Source: Holosporales bacterium
GTDB taxonomy: Bacteria > Pseudomonadota > Alphaproteobacteria > RUG11792
Assembly: GCA_031286725.1 (NCBI GenBank)
Contig: JAITTR010000010.1
Location: 1-10,570 of the forward strand
Reading direction: 5' to 3'
DNA length: 10,570 nt
Shown here: piece after piece, positions 1 through 4,206 of the stretch
Layout of the letters: each line of letters begins with the position of its first letter
Position numbering within the stretch: the first letter of the stretch is position 1
Notes under the pieces: generated by a model
Databases searched by the model: none
What the model saw: the letters and a program-made list of their open reading frames with translations, nothing else
Told to the model about the DNA's origin: nothing
Made by a program: the position numbers and the translations under genes

Positions 1-1
1 A

Positions 2-337
2 TCAGCCGGAATTCGAGATGGAATTAGCGAAAAACTCATAGAGAAAGAGATTGAGGAAATAGTTTATAATTTCGTAGACAAATATTTAACTGAAGAATTA
101 TTTGAAACAGAAAAACAAAAGGCGTTAGCAAAAATTGAATTGCATCAAGATTCTCCTAATTCTATGCAGATGTTAGTTTTAACAAACGTTTGTAACGGGA
201 GATCCGTTAAAGAGCTAAAAGATTTAAAAAATATAATTGAACGCATAACTTTCAAAGAAGCAAAGAAAATTTCGAAGTTATTATTGAAAAAAGAAAATAA
301 AATATTGCAAATATACACTCACCCTAAGAGTAAATAA
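2..337 (+). CDS. M16-family (insulinase-like) zinc peptidase, C-terminal fragment
   Basis: The open frame enters from the left edge, so only about the last 111 residues are visible and the start lies outside the window. The tail has features of the inactive-repeat C-terminal domain of M16 peptidases in Alphaproteobacteria. A helical stretch (EELFETEKQKALAKIEL) is followed by a QDSPNS segment, a G-S-x-x-E-L-K-D turn, an IIERITFKEAKKISKLLL helix like the family's 'I..VT...V......L' segment, and a final strand-like KILQIYTHP. The catalytic HxxEH motif is in the N-terminal half and cannot be seen. Family members are periplasmic or membrane-anchored proteases, often encoded as pairs. Two TAA stops in a row end the frame. 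No good terminator follows. The family call rests on pattern resemblance only. Confidence 0.6.
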   Translation, partial: SAGIRDGISEKLIEKEIEEIVYNFVDKYLTEELFETEKQKALAKIELHQDSPNSMQMLVLTNVCNGRSVKELKDLKNIIERITFKEAKKISKLLLKKENKILQIYTHPKSK

Positions 338-625
338 TAAAACATGTTAAAATAATTTAGTGAAAAGGGCAGGGGACGCCCGCTTAATATTAATGTTGCG
401 ACCGAATTAGCGAGAGTTCATAGTAACTTTGCGATAATACTTTCTACTTTCTCAACGAAACGTTTTCCTGCGAATCGTCAAGAGATTTAGCTTTAAGTCT
501 TGAAGTTTGAAATTATATTTTGAAAATCAGGGTTGAAATTCGAACGATCTGTAATAGAAGAAGGATTAATTTAGGTTGTAATTTTTTTACAGCCTTGGAA
601 GCAACAAGCAAAAGAGATGATAAGA

Positions 626-809
626 GAGAAGTCTATAAGAGACCAAGTAACGTTATTTCCACCGCCACTACGCTTGCTTTATTGAAGGAAGGGAGAGTCG
701 AGAGGGAAAACTCAACGCAAGGATAGGGGGCCGTAAAGCTGTTAAAAAGAGGACTGTCCACGGAAGAGATTACGGATATAACGGTTACTTGGTCTCTTGT
801 GGACTTCTC
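626..809. repeat. 184-bp block bounded by imperfect 35/36-bp inverted arms
   Basis: The left arm (626-660) and the reverse complement of the right arm (774-809) agree at about 32 of 36 positions. The shared core is AAGAGACCAAGTAAC. Differences are two substitutions in a three-base step, a one-base indel and one further substitution. The arms enclose 113 bases with Rpn-like coding character. The block sits inside the decayed infB copy, and its outer right edge (CTTCTC) is also the infB-like sequence, so the exact boundary is uncertain. I see no clear target-site duplication. It could be a MITE-like or palindromic element, or an inverted duplication formed after the gene died. Confidence 0.6.
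661..783 (+). pseudogene. Tail of an Rpn / PD-(D/E)XK-type transposase-like protein, broken by TAG
   Basis: The plus frame reads TATTLALLKEGRVERE and then, after an in-frame TAG at 724-726, AVKLLKRGLSTEEITDIT. This resembles the C-terminal end of the Rpn (recombination-promoting nuclease) and related transposase-like families. There a charged G-R-x-E-x-E linker is followed by 'A..LL..GLS.EEI...TGLS', a small helix-turn-helix-like tail. The nuclease core is absent. The resemblance stops inside the right inverted arm, where the expected GLS is replaced by VTW. The frame is open again to 981, but I do not recognise that part. No start codon or ribosome site is convincing, and no product is expected. 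The opposite strand also has an 88-codon frame here, which is better explained as infB relic plus antisense. Confidence 0.35.
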
Positions 810-940
810 GAAGTCCGAATCTATAGACTTAAATAAAATAAATCCGATACGTTCTCTTAATTTTTGCCATATCGCGCTCTTGAATAAGCTCAAATACATG
901 CCCCTCCGCTTGACTCATTATAGAAATATATACGGAGCGA

Positions 941-985
941 TTTGTCAAGGGCAAAAAGCGAACGAAGAGAGCGTCCCTTGACAAA
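941..985. repeat. Perfect 11-bp inverted repeat with 23-nt spacer
   Basis: TTTGTCAAGGG (941-951) is matched by CCCTTGACAAA (975-985). It contains TTGACA on both strands, which mimics divergent -35 boxes. The left arm coincides with the decayed infB start codon, so the minus-strand TTGACA probably comes from ATGACA rather than from a promoter. On the plus strand TTGACA is followed after 15 bases by TATGAT, a short spacing. I take this as relic structure, possibly a small inverted duplication. Confidence 0.45.
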
Positions 986-1190
986 CATAGGTTGAGCGTA
1001 TGATTTCTTCCGGAGTATTTGCTCTGTCTTCTAATTCCTTGATAAATGCTTCCGCTGCCGTCCGAATCCACAGCTCCTTGCAGATATGTTGAGCCCCGAC
1101 TCCTTATCATGGAAATTCTCGAACGCCCCATGTTCTTCGCTTACTATCGCATTTATTTCTAAAACTCTTATCGACTGCCCCAATGCCTTG
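986..1190 (-). other. Unidentified coding debris in two minus frames
   Basis: One minus frame reads KALGQSIRVLEINAIVSEEH and continues as GAFENFHDKESGLNI. Another takes over near 1080 as CKELWIRTAAEAFIKELEDR and then ANTPEEIIRSTYVCQG. The amino-acid composition of both is protein-like, and joining them needs one frameshift near 1080-1090. Stops bound both pieces. It does not align with any gene I recognise, including the neighbouring nusA. The likely reading is a broken gene of unknown function. Confidence 0.3.
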
Positions 1191-1245
1191 GCTTACCCAC
1201 ATAAGGGATAGAAAAGCTCAGGGTTAACTAATTGAAAAAAGGGGA

Positions 1246-1356
1246 ATGGATTTTAACAATGACAATAAGTTGCATCTTTGGGCTCGAGCTGCCAAAGTAA
1301 ATGATATTACAAAAGAATCTAGAGTCTGTAATAGAATTGGGACGATCCTCTTTTAG
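1246..1356 (+). other. Possible small ORF (36 aa), unidentified
   Basis: ATG at 1246 opens a 36-residue frame (MDFNNDNKLHLWARAAKVND, then a basic tail ending ILF, TAG at 1354-1356). A purine run AAAAAAGGGGA lies directly against the ATG, too close for a normal Shine-Dalgarno site. The sequence looks like the N-terminus of a truncated protein rather than a complete small protein. I do not recognise it. It lies in a stretch of decayed sequence, so chance is quite possible. Confidence 0.2.
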
Positions 1357-1361
1357 TTTCC

Positions 1362-1375
1362 ATAATATATATTAT
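1362..1375. repeat. 14-bp perfect AT palindrome
   Basis: ATAATATATATTAT lies between the debris and the end of xseB. It is pure AT in an AT-rich background and no U-run follows it, so I assign no function. Confidence 0.3.
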
Positions 1376-1395
1376 AAGGATATACGCTCATACCG

Positions 1396-1430
1396 CACAG
1401 CTCCCTAGATTCCTCGCATTACTATCTATA
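1396..1430 (-). pseudogene. Short nusA-like scrap
   Basis: The plus-strand sequence CACAGCTCCCTAGATTCCTC, followed by GCATTACTATCTATA, resembles CACAGCTCCCTGATTCTTCC, followed by ATAACGATTCTAGA, at 7393-7425 inside the intact nusA. There are two or three one-base gaps and roughly three quarters identity. Its position upstream of the infB relic (in the minus-strand sense) is collinear with the intact nusA-infB order, which is why I mention it. The match is short, so chance is not excluded. Confidence 0.3.
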
Positions 1431-1432
1431 CA

Positions 1433-1627
1433 TTATGTTTTATCGGATAAAAATTCTATTTTTAATCTTGCATTTTCTAATTTTCCCTCACAAAACTTTC
1501 TTAATTCAGATCCTCGTTCAAACGCTTTTACGGCGTCGTCTAAGAGCAATTTTCCCTCTTCAAGTTTCTTTATTATTTCTTCGAGCTCGCAAACCGCTTG
1601 CTCAAAAGACATATCTTTTATTTCCAT
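1433..1627 (-). CDS. xseB: Exodeoxyribonuclease VII small subunit
   Basis: XseB binds in several copies to the large subunit XseA to form exonuclease VII, which degrades single-stranded DNA from both ends in the cytoplasm during repair. The 64-residue product has the family signature almost complete: MSFEQAVCELEEIIKKLEEG at residues 6-25, then LLLDDAVKAFERGSELRKFC and a final helix with the K-L-E-N-A-R-L-K-I pattern. It is slightly shorter than typical members (about 70-85). The ATG at 1627 is preceded by a strong ribosome site, AGGAGA, eight bases upstream. It lies 21 bases after the Mic60-like gene and should be co-transcribed with it. xseA is not in the window. Confidence 0.92.
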   Translation of the reverse strand: MEIKDMSFEQAVCELEEIIKKLEEGKLLLDDAVKAFERGSELRKFCEGKLENARLKIEFLSDKT

Positions 1628-1648
1628 AAAAACGTTCTCCTGATAGCC

Positions 1649-2611
1649 CTAATTTTTACTCTCTAGTTCGATAAACTCGTTTTTAAACATTAAGAACGCC
1701 TTATTAACATCCAAACGTTTATTTATATCGGAAATCAATGTATTTATTCCGTCAGTTTTTGCTTTTATATCTCCTAATAAAGAAAGAGTTTTTTCTAAAT
1801 CTCCGTTGGATATAGCGGTTATAGCTTCTTTATAAAGCGTTTTATCTTCTATTTCCTTATTAGTCTCTTCCGCAGTATCGTCAGTTTTTTTGATTTTTAT
1901 TACTTCTATTATTTTCTCTTTTATAACCCTTTTCTGTTTTTCCCAAAATCCTTCATCAAAAGCTATATCAAACGACGATAAGCCTATCGCTATAATATCC
2001 CTTTTTAGCTCTGATATAGATTTTATATTCATAGATTTAAATTTTAACAATTCGCCTATTGTAGAATACTGCTTTATATCTATTTTTGACTCAAACGATT
2101 CTAAGAAAGAATCAAAAGGCGTTCCTTCCGAGATAAGATTCTCTAAGGAAACAATAAAATTATATTTTTTCGAATTTAATTTTTTCATAAAATCTTCCAT
2201 ATTTTTTGAATCGTCAATATGAAATTCTTCTTTAATATTTAATAAATCTTTTCGTATATCCGCTATACTTGCATAAATAGGAGCAAAACTTTCCTTAGTA
2301 GATTTAAAATCGTCTTTTATAAAATTAACCGAGGACTCCATTGCGGCGATAGACTCCAATACGCCTTTTACTTTGCAATCCAAGGCTTGATAACTATCGA
2401 ATATTTCTTGAATCTTTTTATCTTGATAGCCAATACCCCCTTTAACAACTATAACGGCGGCTATTATGGATACTATAGAGCTAAAAAATATTACATACCC
2501 TACTCTTTTATCAAATAACCCTTCCGTAAAGTTAAAGCTTTTACTCTTTAAAAACTTCAAAGAAGACTCTTTAGATTCCTTATTAACTTCATTTTTATTT
2601 ATAACGTCCAT
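1649..2611 (-). CDS. Mic60/mitofilin-like inner-membrane protein (COG4223-type)
   Basis: The 320-residue protein has a polar N-terminus, one transmembrane helix at about residues 37-57 (VGYVIFFSSIVSIIAAVIVV), a long helical and probably coiled-coil region at about 62-150, and a C-terminal helical domain. The C-terminal half follows the layout of alphaproteobacterial Mic60/mitofilin homologues: an ENLISEGTPFDSFLESF helix (157-173), a DEGFWEKQKRVIKEKIIEVI amphipathic stretch (219-238) in place of the usual 'W..R....V..RP', then an AITAISNGDLEKTLSLL repeat-like helix (263-279) and a final helix pair. In mitochondria and purple bacteria this family shapes crista-like membranes and binds outer-membrane partners. 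The sequence has diverged strongly and shows no hemD or hemY neighbour, which often accompanies it. The ATG at 2611 follows GGGAGA at good spacing. Confidence 0.62.
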   Translation of the reverse strand: MDVINKNEVNKESKESSLKFLKSKSFNFTEGLFDKRVGYVIFFSSIVSIIAAVIVVKGGIGYQDKKIQEIFDSYQALDCKVKGVLESIAAMESSVNFIKDDFKSTKESFAPIYASIADIRKDLLNIKEEFHIDDSKNMEDFMKKLNSKKYNFIVSLENLISEGTPFDSFLESFESKIDIKQYSTIGELLKFKSMNIKSISELKRDIIAIGLSSFDIAFDEGFWEKQKRVIKEKIIEVIKIKKTDDTAEETNKEIEDKTLYKEAITAISNGDLEKTLSLLGDIKAKTDGINTLISDINKRLDVNKAFLMFKNEFIELESKN

Positions 2612-2654
2612 AACACTCTCCCAAAACTATCGTTAGATTTTATTATACATTTTT

Positions 2655-2683
2655 AGTATATCATAAAAATTATGACTTATCAA
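2655..2683 (-). promoter_or_regulatory. Sigma-70-type promoter for the Mic60-like gene and xseB
   Basis: On the minus strand TTGATA (2683-2678) and TATACT (2660-2655) are 17 bases apart, each one base from consensus. A second TATAAT lies just downstream but lacks a matching -35. Transcription would start near 2648, about 37 bases before the start codon. Confidence 0.6.
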
Positions 2684-2693
2684 TACACTCATT

Positions 2694-3413
2694 TTACTCT
2701 CCAAAATTATGAAATACTTTTTGTACGTCGTCGTTATCTTCTAAGATATCTATTAGTTTTAATAAAGTTTCTTTAACGCTTTCAGCACAACTTGCGTACG
2801 CATTTGGAAGCCAAACTAATCCGGACTCGATGGGATCTCCGAACTTTTTTATAAAATTATCTCGAATCAATGCAAAAGAATCGACGCTAGTAATTATTTC
2901 AACAAATCCTTCTCCATGCTCGACGACATTATCGGCTCCAGAATCTATTGTGAATTCGAAAGCTTTTTCAAACCCTCCGGGTATATTTTGGTAAATTAAG
3001 CGCCCTACCCTTTCGAACGAAAAAGCGACGCTTCCAGATTCCCCGAGATTTCCTCCAAACTTTGAAAAAGCGGACCTAATTTCCGATGCGGTTCTATTTC
3101 TATTATCGGTTAAAGCTTCAACAATAATCGCGACTCCTCCTGGACCATAGCCTTCGTACCGAACGTCTTCGTAATTTGTCATATCATTTCCAAGAGATTT
3201 TGATATGGCTCTATCTACGTTATCCTTTGGCATGTTATTCTCTCTAGCAAAAGACAATGCCGTCCTTAATCTCGGATTAGCCGTAACATCAGTTCCACCC
3301 AACTTGGAAGCCACGGTAATTTCTCTTGCTATTTTAGCGAAAAGCCTCGCTCGTTTAGCATCCTGAGCTCCTTTTCTATACATTATATTTTTAAATTGGG
3401 AATGTCCTGCCAT
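2694..3413 (-). CDS. yebC: YebC/TACO1-family regulatory protein
   Basis: YebC-family proteins act in the cytoplasm; family members have been described as transcription regulators and as factors that relieve ribosome stalling on proline stretches. The 239-residue product has the usual length. It has the canonical N-terminus MAGHSQFKNIMYRKGAQDAK, the K-I-A-R-E-I-T-V-A-S-K-L-G-G helix, NPRLRTAL, NNMPKDNVDRAISK, the hallmark YEGYGPGGVAIIVEALTDNR (86-105) and NRTASEIRSAFSKFGGNLGE. The start MAGHSQF is the form typical of Alphaproteobacteria. No Shine-Dalgarno sequence precedes the ATG, only a T-run, which suggests unusual initiation. It stands alone with its own promoter and is not coupled to ruvC or other Holliday-junction genes here. 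Confidence 0.95.
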   Translation of the reverse strand: MAGHSQFKNIMYRKGAQDAKRARLFAKIAREITVASKLGGTDVTANPRLRTALSFARENNMPKDNVDRAISKSLGNDMTNYEDVRYEGYGPGGVAIIVEALTDNRNRTASEIRSAFSKFGGNLGESGSVAFSFERVGRLIYQNIPGGFEKAFEFTIDSGADNVVEHGEGFVEIITSVDSFALIRDNFIKKFGDPIESGLVWLPNAYASCAESVKETLLKLIDILEDNDDVQKVFHNFGE

Positions 3414-3434
3414 AAAAAAACAACAAAAACTAAG

Positions 3435-3464
3435 ACTTTAACAATATTGTAACAATCCTGTCAA
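3435..3464 (-). promoter_or_regulatory. Candidate promoter of yebC
   Basis: On the minus strand a perfect TTGACA (3464-3459) is followed after 18 bases by TAAAGT (3440-3435), a four-of-six -10 match. The start codon at 3413 leaves a leader of about 15 bases with no clear ribosome site. Confidence 0.45.
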
Positions 3465-3573
3465 GCTTTGTCTATTTATGATAGAGCCTTTATTTTTTCA
3501 TAAATATTCTTGAGGTTTTGAAACTTCTCTTAATATTTATTGTGCATACGTTTCTTTTGGGAGGAACGCGATT

Positions 3574-3630
3574 ATGCTAATTTATGTCAAAGAACGCTAC
3601 GCTCTTTGCTCTTGGCAAAACGCTTTGTAA
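3574..3630 (+). other. Possible 18-aa small ORF with strong ribosome site
   Basis: GGGAGG at 3559-3564 lies nine bases before an ATG that opens MLIYVKERYALCSWQNAL and a TAA. It is on the opposite strand to its neighbours, in the 274-base gap between yebC and the lipoprotein gene. A weak TTGAGG/TAATAT pair lies upstream. I know no homologue, and it could be chance. Confidence 0.2.
3588..3608 (-). terminator. Hairpin after the rimP-nusA-infB-lipoprotein operon, possible terminator
   Basis: The minus-strand transcript can form a nine-base-pair stem, CAAAGAGCG/CGUUCUUUG, with one G-U pair and a UAG loop. On the plus strand the same position is an A-C mismatch, so the structure favours minus-strand RNA. 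No U-run follows, so it may slow, protect or process the RNA rather than end it by itself. It is the only clear hairpin I found in the 3414-3687 gap. Confidence 0.3.
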
Positions 3631-3687
3631 AAGGAAATATTTGACTTTTGGGAAATTTGTATCTTTATACGATAATTTTTGGAAAAG

Positions 3688-4206
3688 TTAACTTCCTCCC
3701 CTTCCATGTTTAGTATATTCCTTAATAAACTCTATAATAATCAATGCAATATTATTTGCTATATCGTTTGTCATGTTATCCCAGGATTGTTTTTTCGAAG
3801 ACATGCTTGACAACGGCAAATTATCATCGATTTCATATGTCGATAAAGAATCTATAGATTTGTTAAATAGCTCGTTATAATTTTTATCAAAAATCTCTAT
3901 TTTACTTATAAGCCTTCCTTGCTCTTTTATAACCTTTTTTTCGGAATAAGCTATACTATTATTTTCTTCCGTTATAGTTATATTTATTTTATAGGAAGAT
4001 AGCTTTGCGGTATATCTGCTAAGCATATTCGATAAAACATTTCTTATTTTATATTCGCAATAAACATCCGCCGTAATTTTTATATTGTCCAACGTTCCAC
4101 CAGAGAAGTCAGATTCGTTTTCAAGCAATGGATATATGGAATTGCAGCTCGAGCAAAGCAATATTATCAATCCATAGATCGTTGTTTTAAAACTATTTCG
4201 TAACAC
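3688..4206 (-). CDS. lptE: Putative LPS-assembly lipoprotein LptE
   Basis: The 172-residue product begins with a lipoprotein signal: basic MLRNSFK, a hydrophobic TTIYGLIILL and the lipobox LCSSC with the modified cysteine at residue 21. The mature part fits LptE, the outer-membrane lipoprotein that plugs LptD during lipopolysaccharide export. It has a strand-rich start, R-N-V-L-S-N-M-L-S-R-Y, a SYKINITITEE strand, a Y-S-E-K-K-V-I-K-E-Q-G-R-L strand and a C-terminal helix DNMTNDIANNIALIIIEFIK. Length is right for the family. Resemblance is moderate, so another small lipoprotein is possible. The start is GTG at 4206, 40 bases inside the infB end in another frame, with GAAGG upstream; a later start would cut into the signal peptide. 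A GGGGAGGAAG stretch at its own 3' end looks like a ribosome site with no gene behind it. Confidence 0.5.
   Translation of the reverse strand: MLRNSFKTTIYGLIILLCSSCNSIYPLLENESDFSGGTLDNIKITADVYCEYKIRNVLSNMLSRYTAKLSSYKINITITEENNSIAYSEKKVIKEQGRLISKIEIFDKNYNELFNKSIDSLSTYEIDDNLPLSSMSSKKQSWDNMTNDIANNIALIIIEFIKEYTKHGRGGS

Larger units (their letters stand above)
447..950 (-). pseudogene. infB: Decayed second copy of the 5' part of infB (translation initiation factor IF2)
   Basis: Read on the minus strand, this stretch matches the intact infB of this window in blocks that keep the same order. At 447-503 the codons read SRLKAKSLDDSQENVSLRK against SRFKAKSPEDLKENVSSRK in IF2 (residues 208-226). That is 48 of 57 bases by my count, and the similarity continues weakly to about 530. 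At 801-950 further blocks follow: CTTCTCGAA, TCTATA..GAC, AAATCC, AAGCTC....ACATGCC, CCTCC.GCTT, GAAATA and TTTGTCA. They correspond to intact infB from about 6610 up to its start codon at 6791. The ancestral ATGACA start appears here as TTGACA (948-943). Stops and frameshifts rule out function. The middle is interrupted by the block at 626-809. It is probably an old segmental duplication left to decay, since an intact copy exists 5 kb away. Confidence 0.6.

Noticed and set aside
367..381. GGGC/GCCC hairpin after the M16 peptidase gene, possible terminator
   Set aside because: The stem is only four base pairs with a seven-base loop, and no U-run follows.
799..816. Perfect GGACTT-CTCG-AAGTCC hairpin as a terminator or RNA gene
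   Set aside because: It is followed by mixed sequence rather than a U-run, and the sequence is shared between infB relic and inverted arm.
633..899. 88-codon minus-strand frame with GGAGG before its ATG, at first sight a small gene
   Set aside because: Its first part aligns with the infB start region (GGCATGT, then a GAGCTT block) out of frame, and its second part is antisense to the Rpn-like tail. The ribosome-site look comes from the glycine codons of IF2.
917..948. Minus-strand TTGACA/TATAAT promoter
   Set aside because: The spacing is 20 bases, and TTGACA is best explained as the mutated ATGACA start of the infB relic.
338..1432. RNA genes (tRNA, tmRNA, RNase P RNA) in the gene-poor stretch
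   Set aside because: I saw no T-loop with matching acceptor stem, no GAGGAAAGTCC-type RNase P core and no ANDN-type tmRNA tag on either strand.
1435..1629. Plus-strand frame opposite xseB, and similar long plus-strand frames opposite infB, nusA and the Mic60-like gene
   Set aside because: They are shadows of clearly recognisable minus-strand genes, with biased composition and no ribosome sites.
3650..3690. Plus-strand TTGACT...TATAC promoter-like sequence before the lipoprotein gene end
   Set aside because: It would read antisense into lptE and infB, and AT-rich gaps give such matches often.
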